Under the pieces are notes generated by a model, which saw only the letters and a program-made list of their open reading frames with translations, was not told the origin of the DNA and did not search any database. This document shows, in pieces, positions 1 to 5,684 of a stretch of DNA of 6,478 nt; within the stretch, counting starts at the first letter, position 1, and each line of letters begins with the position of its first letter. Location: positions 1-6,478 of the forward strand of contig JAEEGY010000005.1 in the NCBI GenBank assembly GCA_016280565.1, in the 5' to 3' direction. The stretch comes from Fretibacterium sp. (lineage in GTDB: Bacteria; Synergistota; Synergistia; Synergistales; Aminobacteriaceae). The position numbers and the translations under genes are program-made.

Positions 1-1
1 C

Positions 2-2557
2 AGCGCAGTTGAGTGGCTCAAGACGGCCGCCGGGATCGACCTCGCCTCGGCCGGCGCGGCGGGCGGGGCGTCCGTCAAGCGCATCCACCGTCCGCTCAAC
101 GAGGAGAAGAAGGTCATCTCCGTGGGCGCTTACATGATCCCAAAGCTGGAGGCGGCCTGCAAGGCCCGCAGCAACATCAAGATCATGATGGAGACCGCCG
201 CGATGAGCATCACGACGGACGACAAGGGGGCCGTCACGGGCGTCGTCGCCGAGGGGGGAGCCGGCAACAAGATCACCATCCACTCGAAAGCGGTCATCGT
301 GGCCACGGGAGGCTTTGGCGCCAACCTGGACATGGTGGCGAAGCTCAAGCCGGAGTTGAAGGGCTTCATGACGACGAACGCCCCCGGCGCCACGGGCGAG
401 GGCATCCTCATGGGCCAGGAGGTCGGGGCTGCCGTTGTCGACATGGACCAGATCCAGATCCACCCCACGGTGCAGTTTGACTCCTCCAGCCTCATCACCG
501 AAGGGCTGCGCGGAGACGGCGCTATCCTCGTCAACAAGGAAGGCAAGCGCTTCTACGACGAGGTCCAGACGCGCGACCGGGTCTCCGCGGCGGAGATCGC
601 CCAGCCGGAGTCCTTCGCGTGGCTGATCATCGACCAGAAGATGGTGGACGAGTCCTCCGTCATCAAGGGCTACATCAACAAGGGCTATACGTTCAAGGGC
701 GAGACTTATGAGGAGCTGGCCAAGACCATCAGCATCCCCGCTGATGCCTTTGTCAAGACGATGAACGACTGGAACGTCTACGTCGCCAACCGGAACGACC
801 CGGACTTCGGGCGGACGAGCTTCACCGACCCGCTGGACAAGGCCCCGTTCTACGCCATCAAGGTCACGCCCGGCATCCACCACACGATGGGCGGCCTGAA
901 GATCGACACGAAGGCCCGCGTGCTCCACAAGGACGGCTCGGTCATCCCCGGCCTGTTCGCGGCGGGCGAGGTGACGGGCGGAGTCCACGGCGGCAACCGT
1001 CTGGGCGGAACAGCCGTGGCGGACTTCGTGGTCTTTGGGCGTATCGCCGGTCAGAGCGCCTCGGCGGCCTTCGACGAGACGCCTGAAGCAGACGTCGCCA
1101 TCATCGGTGCGGGCGGAGCGGGCATGGTGGCCGCTATCGCCGCCGCCGACGCGGGGAAGAACGTCATCCTGATCGAGAAGCAGCCCCTCGTGGGCGGCAA
1201 CTCCGTCCGTTCCACCGGCGGCATGAACGCCACCCACACGCCGGAGCAGGACAAGAACGAGTTCAAGGAGCAGGCCGGCGTGGAGAAGACCCTGACTGTC
1301 GCCGCGGAGAAGTGGGCCGGCCACCCGGCCATCACGGCCCTGGCCAACAAGGTCCGCGAGCAGTGGACTGCCTGGCAGGCGGACCCCAAGGGGTACTTCG
1401 ACACGGTGGAGCTCATGCAGCTTGACACGCTGATCGGCGGGCACGGGACGAACGATCCCGCTCTGGTGGAGACCCTCTGCACCCACACGGCCGGAGCGAT
1501 CGAGTGGCTCAAGACCGCCGCGGGCATCGACCTCACCTCCGTGGGGGCCTTTGGCGGCGCGTCGGTGAAGCGCATCCATCGTCCGCTCAACGAGGAGAAG
1601 AAGGTCGTGTCCGTGGGAGCCTACATGGTTCCCAAGCTGGAGGCGGCCTGTAAGGCCCGGAAGAACATCACGATGCTGATGGAGACTACGGCCAAGACCC
1701 TCATGATGAACAAGGACGGCAGCGTCGCGGGAGTTGAGGCCGAGGGCAAGTCCGGCAAGATCACCATCCGCGCGAAGGCCGTTATCCTGGCTGCGGGCGG
1801 ATTTGGCGCGAACCTCAGCATGGTCTCCCGCCTCAACCCGGCTCTGGCGGGCTTCATGACGACGAATGCACCCGGCGCTATGGGCGAGGGCATCGTCATG
1901 GGCCAGGAGCTGGGCGCTGCGGTGACGGGCATGAAGCAGATCCAGATCCACCCCACGGTGCAGTTCGACACCGCCGCCCTCATCACGGAGGGTCTGCGCG
2001 GGGACGGCGCCATCCTTGTGAACAGCGAGGGCAAGCGCTTCACTGACGAGACGGGGACGCGCGACGTGGTCTCCGCGGCGGAGATCGCCCAGCCCGGCTC
2101 CTTCTCCTGGCTCATTGTGGACCAGAAGATGGCGGACGCCTCCTCGGTCATCAAGGGCTACATCAACCGGGGCTTCATGAAGCAGGGCGACACCTGGGAG
2201 GCGCTGGCCAAGGCGATCGAAGTGCCGGCCGAGGCCCTTGACAAGACGATGAAGGACTGGAACGCCTGTGTCGAGGCCCGGAACGACGCGGCCTTTGGAC
2301 GGACGAGCTTCGCCTCGCCTCTGGACAAGGCGCCGTTCTACGCCGTCAAGGTCACGGCGGGCATCCATCACACGATGGGCGGTCTGAAGATCGACCCGCA
2401 GGCCCGCGTGCTCCGCGGCAACGGTTCGGTCATCCCCGGCCTGTTCGCGGCGGGCGAGATCACGGGCGGTGTGCATGGCGGCAACCGCCTGGGCGGCAAC
2501 GCGGTGGCGGACTTCGTGGTCTTTGGCCGCATCGCCGGTCAGAGCGCCGCGAGCTTC
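2..2557 (+). repeat. Internal tandem duplication of the ~496-codon flavoprotein domain
   Basis: Copy A (2 to about 1063) aligns with copy B (about 1493 to 2557) at an offset of 1491 bp near the left end and 1488 bp near the right end, so the two differ by one codon in length. Protein similarity is very high throughout. DNA identity is patchy: runs of about 30 identical bases occur around the HPT motif (near 449 and 1937) and around the conserved IPGLFAAGE stretch (near 929 and 2428), while other stretches differ at many third positions. The linker between copies is only about a dozen residues (near 1064-1090). The pattern is that of an in-frame gene duplication, possibly with later gene conversion. 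Whether another copy lies upstream cannot be seen. Confidence 0.9.
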
Positions 2558-2560
2558 TAA
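2..2560 (+). CDS. Fumarate reductase/flavocytochrome c flavoprotein with two fused catalytic domains (5' end outside window)
   Basis: This is an FAD-dependent reductase of the flavocytochrome c/fumarate reductase family, which reduces fumarate or a related unsaturated acid as electron sink. The frame is open from base 2, so the GTG at 122 is internal; 852 residues are visible. Copy A (residues 1-~360) lacks its N-terminal FAD fold. Copy B (364-852) is complete, starting with the dinucleotide fold IIGAGGAG (367-374) and acidic E392. Both copies keep the residues known from Shewanella Fcc3: His in QIHPT (154; 650), Glu and Arg in TEGLRG (167/170; 663/666), Arg in TRD (191; 687), His pair in HHTMGG (293-294; 789-790), Arg in GGNRLGG (333; 829). 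The HPT His and TEG Glu favour a fumarate-type site over urocanate reductase, which has Tyr and Asp there. No CxxCH haem motif is visible, so the electron-donating part must lie upstream or on a partner. The true substrate is inferred. Confidence 0.93.
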   Translation, partial: SAVEWLKTAAGIDLASAGAAGGASVKRIHRPLNEEKKVISVGAYMIPKLEAACKARSNIKIMMETAAMSITTDDKGAVTGVVAEGGAGNKITIHSKAVIVATGGFGANLDMVAKLKPELKGFMTTNAPGATGEGILMGQEVGAAVVDMDQIQIHPTVQFDSSSLITEGLRGDGAILVNKEGKRFYDEVQTRDRVSAAEIAQPESFAWLIIDQKMVDESSVIKGYINKGYTFKGETYEELAKTISIPADAFVKTMNDWNVYVANRNDPDFGRTSFTDPLDKAPFYAIKVTPGIHHTMGGLKIDTKARVLHKDGSVIPGLFAAGEVTGGVHGGNRLGGTAVADFVVFGRIAGQSASAAFDETPEADVAIIGAGGAGMVAAIAAADAGKNVILIEKQPLVGGNSVRSTGGMNATHTPEQDKNEFKEQAGVEKTLTVAAEKWAGHPAITALANKVREQWTAWQADPKGYFDTVELMQLDTLIGGHGTNDPALVETLCTHTAGAIEWLKTAAGIDLTSVGAFGGASVKRIHRPLNEEKKVVSVGAYMVPKLEAACKARKNITMLMETTAKTLMMNKDGSVAGVEAEGKSGKITIRAKAVILAAGGFGANLSMVSRLNPALAGFMTTNAPGAMGEGIVMGQELGAAVTGMKQIQIHPTVQFDTAALITEGLRGDGAILVNSEGKRFTDETGTRDVVSAAEIAQPGSFSWLIVDQKMADASSVIKGYINRGFMKQGDTWEALAKAIEVPAEALDKTMKDWNACVEARNDAAFGRTSFASPLDKAPFYAVKVTAGIHHTMGGLKIDPQARVLRGNGSVIPGLFAAGEITGGVHGGNRLGGNAVADFVVFGRIAGQSAASF

Positions 2561-2580
2561 GGCAAACGTAGGTAACTTAA

Positions 2581-2617
2581 ATCGCCGCGGCCCCTGAGGG
2601 CCGCGGCGATTGTGTTG
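2581..2617 (+). terminator. Terminator of the flavoprotein gene
   Basis: A perfect 13-bp GC-rich stem (2581-2593 with 2598-2610) closes a CTGA loop, 20 bases after the stop codon. The tail TGTGTTG is only moderately T-rich. The stem core is the same as that of the terminator at 5872-5910. Confidence 0.85.
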
Positions 2618-2636
2618 CCCAAAAAGATCGGAATGT

Positions 2637-2667
2637 TTAACACAAAACGGCACTAAACAGTTATAAT
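2637..2667 (+). promoter_or_regulatory. Sigma70-type promoter for the 2717 gene
   Basis: A perfect -10 box TATAAT lies at 2662-2667. A five-of-six -35 match, TTAACA, lies at 2637-2642, with a 19-bp spacer, slightly longer than the 17-bp optimum. Transcription would start near 2674, giving a leader of about 40 nt. It lies just after the flavoprotein terminator, so the next gene is likely expressed independently. Confidence 0.65.
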
Positions 2668-2716
2668 ATAGGTGGCCCATCTGATGGTGGGAAGTTTATT
2701 TTAGGGAGTGAATGAA

Positions 2717-3202
2717 GTGAAACGTTTTTCTGTAGTATGCGCGCTTTTATTGTTGATGGCGACTTCAGCTTTTGCAGGTTCTGTGGCCGAACTGAAGGGG
2801 CAGCTCACCGTCACCATCAACGGGAAGGATACTCCTGTCAGTGGAGCGGGGAAGGTCGAACTCCCGGAGCCCTATAGCTTTGAGACACAGGATGATGACC
2901 CGATGGTGCTTGCTGGTGTTCTCAAGGAGAATTTAAGCGATGAGGCTCCTGTGACCGTCAAAGCGTCAAAATCATTTACGATTGGCGGGAAAGAGCTGAC
3001 TGGCGTCTTTGTCATCAAAGAAGCGACGAATGAGTTTGGAAACGTTGGGGATTCACTGTTGCCCGTCGATGAGAAAGCCGGCGAGAAAGGGCCCTGGACT
3101 GTTCCCGCTAAAAACGGCGATTACTACATAGGGGTTATACCTGACCATGAGTCCGAGGAAGCAGGCGTCTTTTGCTTCATCAAAATGACCGTGGAGAAAT
3201 GA
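2717..3202 (+). CDS. Small exported protein of unknown function
   Basis: I do not recognise this 161-residue protein. The GTG at 2717 is chosen because AGGGAG (2703-2708) sits 8 nt upstream; the in-frame GTG at 2708 overlaps that ribosome binding site. The N-terminus is a classical signal peptide: MKR, a hydrophobic stretch to about residue 15, then a signal peptidase I site after AFA (residue 20). There is no lipobox. The mature part is about 141 residues, acidic, with many short alternating hydrophobic stretches that suggest a beta-rich periplasmic or secreted domain. Only one Cys remains after cleavage (153), so no internal disulfide. It forms a single-gene unit with its own promoter and terminator. 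Its base composition is visibly less GC-rich than the flavoprotein. The export call is firm; the function is open. Confidence 0.82.
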   Translation: MKRFSVVCALLLLMATSAFAGSVAELKGQLTVTINGKDTPVSGAGKVELPEPYSFETQDDDPMVLAGVLKENLSDEAPVTVKASKSFTIGGKELTGVFVIKEATNEFGNVGDSLLPVDEKAGEKGPWTVPAKNGDYYIGVIPDHESEEAGVFCFIKMTVEK

Positions 3203-3248
3203 TTTCTTAGCCGGGGCTGTTGCGGCTAGGCCGTGTCAGGGTATCCGG

Positions 3249-3275
3249 GCTGGGGCCTCGGCCCCGGCTTTTTTT
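3249..3275 (+). terminator. Rho-independent terminator of the 2717 gene
   Basis: An 8-bp stem (3249-3256 with 3261-3268, including one G-U pair) closes a CTCG loop and is followed by seven T residues (3269-3275). A smaller 6-bp hairpin (3208-3213 with 3223-3228) lies between the stop codon and this terminator. Confidence 0.9.
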
Positions 3276-3288
3276 ATTGTTGTGCATG

Positions 3289-3336
3289 ATAATACAAAAT
3301 CAGACCTGTCCACTAATGCCATCGGACAGGTCTGAT
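3289..3336 (-). terminator. Probable terminator of the converging minus-strand genes
   Basis: A perfect 13-bp inverted repeat (3299-3311 with 3324-3336) encloses a 12-nt loop. On the minus strand it is followed by a T-rich stretch ending in TTTTGTATTAT. It lies about 40 bases beyond the stop codon of the 3378-3830 gene. The loop is larger than usual for an intrinsic terminator, and on the plus strand there is no T tail, so it suits the minus-strand transcript better. Confidence 0.6.
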
Positions 3337-3377
3337 ATATAACAACGTCTATATGCTGAGGTATTATACGCTCTTCC

Positions 3378-3830
3378 TCAATGGGCTTTAGCGGTCACGG
3401 TTGCCGTGCCGATCGTGTCATGCGGATTGAAATAGAGCGTATATTCGCCGGGGACAGCATCAAGGTCGAGACTCCCTTTCCCAGAAACGCCGCTTTTCCC
3501 GAAAACTTCTCCCGCATCGGGAAGGCTATCCAGCTTTGCACTCCGCAACACATCAAGAGCGTTGCTCCCCTTGCAGAACGCAAGGTCAAAGCTGCCTGCG
3601 TCAAGAGCGTATTCCACATGGATGCGCTTGCCCTCGTCGACGGTGAGCTTGCCGGAACCGCCGGCAAAATCTTTGCCGGGCTTCACGTTCATGATGACTG
3701 TGTTCTTTTCCACCAGTGTTGTCACGCCGTTGATATCGGTCCCGCGATTGATGAAACGCATGCCGACATAAGCGATCGCAACAATCACGACAAGGGCTGC
3801 GACGATCAGGACAAAACTCTTCTTTTTCAT
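3378..3830 (-). CDS. Membrane-anchored small protein of unknown function
   Basis: I do not recognise this 150-residue protein. The ATG at 3830 is chosen over an upstream in-frame start at 3935: it has AAGGA about 11 nt before it, and the added 35 residues would precede a normal membrane-targeting N-terminus. Residues 1-4 are MKKK, and 5-24 form one hydrophobic helix. Followed by basic R25/R29, this looks like an uncleaved anchor with the remaining ~125 residues outside. The outer part has short alternating hydrophobic strands and ends with a PGEYTLYF stretch (127-134), a pattern common in beta-sandwich domains. One Cys (86). It lies 125 bases downstream of the ankyrin gene with no clear terminator or good promoter between, so the two may be co-transcribed. 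The topology is an inference. Confidence 0.75.
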   Translation of the reverse strand: MKKKSFVLIVAALVVIVAIAYVGMRFINRGTDINGVTTLVEKNTVIMNVKPGKDFAGGSGKLTVDEGKRIHVEYALDAGSFDLAFCKGSNALDVLRSAKLDSLPDAGEVFGKSGVSGKGSLDLDAVPGEYTLYFNPHDTIGTATVTAKAH

Positions 3831-3955
3831 AGCTTCTTCATTCCTTTCTGAACGATTGAGAAAAAACTGCTTACGAAACGGTACGGATACACCGCCCACG
3901 CACCGGTGCCTGCTGCGTGCTGATGCCTCCGGCAATCAGGCGGCAGATCAAAAAA

Positions 3956-4888
3956 TTATTTGCTGAGTTCCTCAAGCTTCTTGAGAGCAGCGGAACCATT
4001 GAGAGCTTCATTTTCCCTGGCGTAATCGACCGCCCTTTTGCCGTCGTTGTTCTCGGCCTTTACGTCCGCGCCGGCGTCCATCAGGGCCTCCATTGCCTCT
4101 TTGCAACCGTGTATCGCGGCAATCATCAACGCAGTACTGCCCTCGCCATTCTTTGCGTTGATGTCAGTGCCGACTTCCACTAAAGAGATGATCGCGTCCG
4201 CATGGTTGCCCTCCGCAGCGTACATCAGCGCGTTCATGCCCCATTTGTTCTGAATGTTCGGGTCGGCCCCGGCCCCTAGCAGAGCGTCGACCGCTTTCGC
4301 GTCCCCCTGCACCGCTGCCCAAATCAGATTCGTGTTGCCATTGGCATCTCTCTCGTCATCGACGGAACTGCCGGACGCTTTTTTGCCGCCTGACGTATCG
4401 GACACGGCTTTGTCTGACGTATCGGACACGCCTTTGAGGGCAAAGGAGTCCCTGATCGCCATCATCGTCTTTGTGTCCTTGCCCACCATCTCGGTGCCTA
4501 TGTACATTCCGGGGGTTTTGCCGTTCGGATTTGAAATCTGACGGGCATAGAATGTAACAGATTTTCCCTCCTCATTCTCGAACGAGTAGGATTGATACCC
4601 GTCATCTGTGCGTATCGGGGCTGAAACACAATCACCTTCACACATCTCTGCCCAGTCCTCAATCAGGTCGTCAACAGTTTTGTCAAGCGTTGACTCGTAA
4701 AAGAATTCCATTGAGGAACTTTTGTCGTCCTTGGCAATATACAGAACCCTGTCCGCGGTGCTGTCGTCAATTTTGACTGTCCAGCCATCCGGGATGTCGA
4801 GCGTGTATTCCCCGAAGTCCTGCACGGCGCCAAACGCCGCCATTGACGAAAGGATCACCAATACTGCTGCTGATGCTAAACGCTTCAT
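3956..4888 (-). CDS. Exported ankyrin-repeat protein
   Basis: A 310-residue protein. Residues 1-20 are a signal peptide (MKR, hydrophobic core, likely cleavage after AFG), with no lipobox Cys. Residues 22-152 form a domain with a YTLDIPDGW motif near its start and a Cys pair (82, 87) that could form a disulfide. It recalls the DcrB/PsbP-like lipid- or surface-associated folds, but I cannot confirm this. A Ser/Thr/Gly-rich linker (154-178) with an eight-residue tandem repeat follows. Residues 181-308 hold three ankyrin repeats with the usual TALM.AA, LL..GAD and N..N.. pattern, plus a C-terminal capping half-repeat. Ankyrin repeats bind partner proteins; the partner is unknown. The start is fixed by AGGAGG (4899-4904) 10 nt upstream. 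It is probably the first gene of a unit with the 3378-3830 gene. Confidence 0.88.
   Translation of the reverse strand: MKRLASAAVLVILSSMAAFGAVQDFGEYTLDIPDGWTVKIDDSTADRVLYIAKDDKSSSMEFFYESTLDKTVDDLIEDWAEMCEGDCVSAPIRTDDGYQSYSFENEEGKSVTFYARQISNPNGKTPGMYIGTEMVGKDTKTMMAIRDSFALKGVSDTSDKAVSDTSGGKKASGSSVDDERDANGNTNLIWAAVQGDAKAVDALLGAGADPNIQNKWGMNALMYAAEGNHADAIISLVEVGTDINAKNGEGSTALMIAAIHGCKEAMEALMDAGADVKAENNDGKRAVDYARENEALNGSAALKKLEELSK
4390..4430 (-). repeat. Tandem in-frame 24-bp repeat in the ankyrin gene linker
   Basis: A 17-base sequence at 4390-4406 recurs exactly at 4414-4430, an offset of 24 bases. It encodes VSDTS twice, eight codons apart, within the linker between the N-terminal domain and the ankyrin repeats. 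Because it is in frame, copy-number changes would only alter linker length. Confidence 0.85.
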
Positions 4889-4914
4889 TGCTATGTTGCC
4901 TCCTGTAATAAAAT

Positions 4915-4948
4915 ATAATACGCATCTGTCCCGTCACCGGCGAACGGG
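4915..4948 (-). promoter_or_regulatory. Candidate promoter region of the ankyrin gene
   Basis: On the minus strand TATTAT (4920-4915) could serve as a -10 box, placing the start about 20 nt before the ATG at 4888. The -35 region is poor. An inverted repeat, CCCGT (4930-4934) with ACGGG (4944-4948), lies where the -35 box would be and could be an operator. A second minus-strand candidate is TACAAT with an extended -10 TG (box at 5061-5056), which would give a leader of roughly 160 nt. Neither can be confirmed by eye. Confidence 0.35.
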
Positions 4949-5092
4949 CAGGTACCTATATTTTGCCACGCAGCGCAAGAGAGTTCAAGGGGGCAACCGG
5001 CTTATAGCGTTTGCGGACACCGGGACAAGGAGGAGTTCCCTGATACGTTGAACTCATTGTAACACACAACCCGCCGCGGCGCTGTTAATATG

Positions 5093-5101
5093 TGGTATAA
5101 T
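5093..5101 (+). promoter_or_regulatory. Extended -10 promoter P1
   Basis: TGG-TATAAT gives a perfect -10 hexamer (5096-5101) with an extended -10 TGn element (5093-5095). No good -35 box is present, as is usual when the extended element compensates. Transcription would start near 5108 and run into a structured segment ending at a terminator at 5195. Confidence 0.55.
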
Positions 5102-5107
5102 ACAACT

Positions 5108-5195
5108 ATGCATTTGGAGCTGACCTCTTTTCAAGAGGATTGCCCTTTTTCCCCTCAGAGACGCCAACTCTGGGAATATGGGAAAGAGGGTTTTT
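5108..5195 (+). ncRNA. Candidate small RNA (~88 nt) between P1 and its terminator
   Basis: The segment between P1 and the terminator contains a 6-bp hairpin (5124-5129 with 5133-5138, loop TTC), a short spacer, and the long terminator hairpin. This promoter-hairpin-terminator layout is that of a small non-coding RNA. I do not recognise it as 6S, SRP, tmRNA or a known riboswitch. An alternative is a leaderless frame of 56 codons from the ATG at 5108 to 5278. It has no ribosome binding site and reads through the terminator, so I consider it less likely. Confidence 0.45.
5143..5195 (+). terminator. Terminator of the P1 transcript
   Basis: An 11-bp stem (5143-5153 with 5180-5190, one G-U pair) carries an upper 7-bp stem (5154-5160 with 5168-5174, one G-U pair) separated by a 5-nt bulge, then five T residues (5191-5195). 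The T-U/G wobble pairs form only in the plus-strand RNA. Confidence 0.75.
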
Positions 5196-5196
5196 C

Positions 5197-5205
5197 TGTT
5201 ATAAT
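5197..5205 (+). promoter_or_regulatory. Extended -10 promoter P2, fused to the preceding terminator tail
   Basis: TGT-TATAAT gives a perfect -10 box (5200-5205) with extended element (5197-5199), starting one base after the T run of the P1 terminator. The -35 position falls inside the terminator stem and does not match consensus. It would start a transcript near 5212 carrying the 34-codon ORF at 5343. Confidence 0.5.
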
Positions 5206-5290
5206 CCTTTCGCCGTATCCATTCCGAAGCAGATGGAGCTATCGCCATTCCCGGAGCCCAAAAGTCTTCGCCGTTTGACAGCGGTGTAAG

Positions 5291-5331
5291 GTCCGTCCTT
5301 TGGCGAGGCGGACACTCCTTCTTGAAAGGGG
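5291..5331 (+). promoter_or_regulatory. Leader hairpins sequestering the ribosome binding site of the 34-codon ORF
   Basis: Two adjacent hairpins lie in the ~130-nt leader of the P2 transcript: 5291-5297 with 5307-5313 (7 bp, one G-U), and 5315-5320 with 5326-5331 (6 bp, one G-U). The second pairs away the purine-rich ribosome binding site (5325-5333). A further pairing, GCTTC (5336-5340) with GAAGC (5359-5363), would place the start codon in a loop. Translation would need the leader to open. Confidence 0.4.
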
Positions 5332-5342
5332 GGCAGCTTCAA

Positions 5343-5447
5343 ATGCATAGGTTCTGGAGAAGCCTTAGCGTCAAGTTACACTTGGCGTTGGGACGACTGA
5401 TCATGAAATTCCACATTGATTGGAAGTCCACCGCTGAGAAGCGGTAA
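5343..5447 (+). CDS. Candidate 34-residue small protein
   Basis: ATG at 5343 is preceded by a strong ribosome binding site (AAAGGGGGG, 5325-5333) at 9 nt and followed, 8 nt after its stop, by the terminator at 5456. It thus forms a complete small unit with promoter P2. The product begins MHRFWRSLSVKL and is basic. Residues 8-15 alternate polar and hydrophobic, followed by GRLIMKF; it has no fully apolar membrane segment but is amphipathic. I do not recognise the family. Possible roles are a small membrane-active peptide, a type I toxin-like peptide, or a leader peptide; the lack of any downstream plus-strand gene argues against the last. It is short enough to be chance, but the flanking signals support it. 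Confidence 0.42.
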   Translation: MHRFWRSLSVKLHLALGRLIMKFHIDWKSTAEKR

Positions 5448-5455
5448 GGTGAGGT

Positions 5456-5491
5456 ACAGCGGCAGGGGTTATCCCTGCCGCTGTTTGTGTT
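5456..5491 (+). terminator. Terminator of the P2 transcript
   Basis: A perfect 12-bp GC-rich stem (5456-5467 with 5473-5484) closes a GTTAT loop, with a T-rich tail TTTGTGTT that runs into promoter P3. On the minus strand the same hairpin has no T tail. Confidence 0.78.
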
Positions 5492-5496
5492 ATAAT
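5488..5496 (+). promoter_or_regulatory. Extended -10 promoter P3, fused to the preceding terminator tail
   Basis: TGT-TATAAT again: a perfect -10 box (5491-5496) and extended element (5488-5490), overlapping the tail of the P2 terminator. The nine-base element is identical to that of P2. Transcription would start near 5503 and run antisense to the 43-codon minus-strand ORF. Confidence 0.5.
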
Positions 5497-5502
5497 GGGG
5501 GC

Positions 5503-5653
5503 GGCGAAGGGGAGCCGGAGCCCTAAAATGGTTCAAATGCCCCCGGACTATCCGGCAAGCCTATCCCAAATTAAAAGGATTAGGCGAACCATCCAGTAAA
5601 GAGCAGCGGCGAAAGATCCAATCCACCGAAGATGGTCTCGCCGCTGCTTCTTT
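5503..5653 (+). ncRNA. Candidate ~150-nt RNA from P3, antisense to the 43-codon ORF
   Basis: The segment from P3 to the terminator at 5602-5653 is highly foldable. ATGGTTC (5528-5534) can pair with GAACCAT (5586-5592), enclosing two hairpins: 5544-5548 (CCGGA) with 5551-5555 (TCCGG), and GCCTATCC with GGATTAGGC. Together they make a multi-branched shape. It also contains a 23-codon frame (5528-5599) with GGAG 7 nt before its ATG, so it could be a small mRNA instead. It covers most of the minus-strand ORF at 5548-5679 and could act as an antisense RNA. Confidence 0.35.
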
Positions 5654-5679
5654 CCGGGATACTCACGTTGTTTCCGCAT
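5548..5679 (-). CDS. Candidate 43-residue single-membrane-span small protein
   Basis: ATG at 5679 has a good ribosome binding site GGAAGGA (5696-5690) 10 nt upstream. The product has a strongly basic N-terminus (MRKQREYPGKKQRR) and then a roughly 20-residue hydrophobic stretch (about residues 19-38, from WIGSF to LLIWD) rich in W, L, I and A, with one Arg. This basic-plus-one-helix design is typical of small membrane proteins and type I toxins. I do not recognise a family. A convergent plus-strand transcript (P3) overlaps it, consistent with antisense control. Against it: codon use shows no clear bias, no strong minus-strand promoter is visible, and an 11-bp inverted repeat lies inside the frame. 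Confidence 0.42.
   Translation of the reverse strand: MRKQREYPGKKQRRDHLRWIGSFAAALYWMVRLILLIWDRLAG
5602..5653 (+). terminator. Possible terminator of the P3 transcript
   Basis: A perfect 11-bp stem (5602-5612 with 5638-5648) encloses 25 nt that contain a weaker inner pairing, followed by a modest pyrimidine tail TTCTTTCC. The T run is short, so termination may be inefficient. Confidence 0.45.
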
Positions 5680-5684
5680 CGTAT

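Noticed and set aside
1051..2154. Long minus-strand open frames opposite the flavoprotein (1051-1590 and 1621-2154, and 130-546)
   Set aside because: They are shadows of GC-rich codons in the strongly supported plus-strand gene, and their products look low-complexity and family-less.
122..2560. GTG at 122 as the start of the flavoprotein gene
   Set aside because: The frame is open to base 2, and its 40 upstream codons match the corresponding segment of the second domain copy, so the start lies outside the window.
3381..3851. 156-codon plus-strand frame opposite the membrane-anchored protein gene
   Set aside because: The minus-strand frame has a ribosome binding site and a clear membrane anchor; the plus-strand frame has neither and would overlap it completely.
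3900..3909. 10-bp palindrome between the ankyrin gene and the membrane-anchored protein gene
   Set aside because: A short GC-rich palindrome with no loop or T tail; expected by chance in this composition and not placed as a terminator or clear operator.
5090..5278. Plus-strand frame across the P1 RNA and P2
   Set aside because: It runs through a promoter and a strong terminator, lacks a ribosome binding site, and its product does not look protein-like. It is kept only as a weak alternative.
5631..5662. SRP RNA-like motif on the minus strand (CCGGAAAGAAGCAGCGG resembles the SRP tetraloop region)
   Set aside because: The 5' side needed to form the conserved helix and the symmetric loop is missing: the bases before GGAA do not pair with those after it, and no closing long helix is present.
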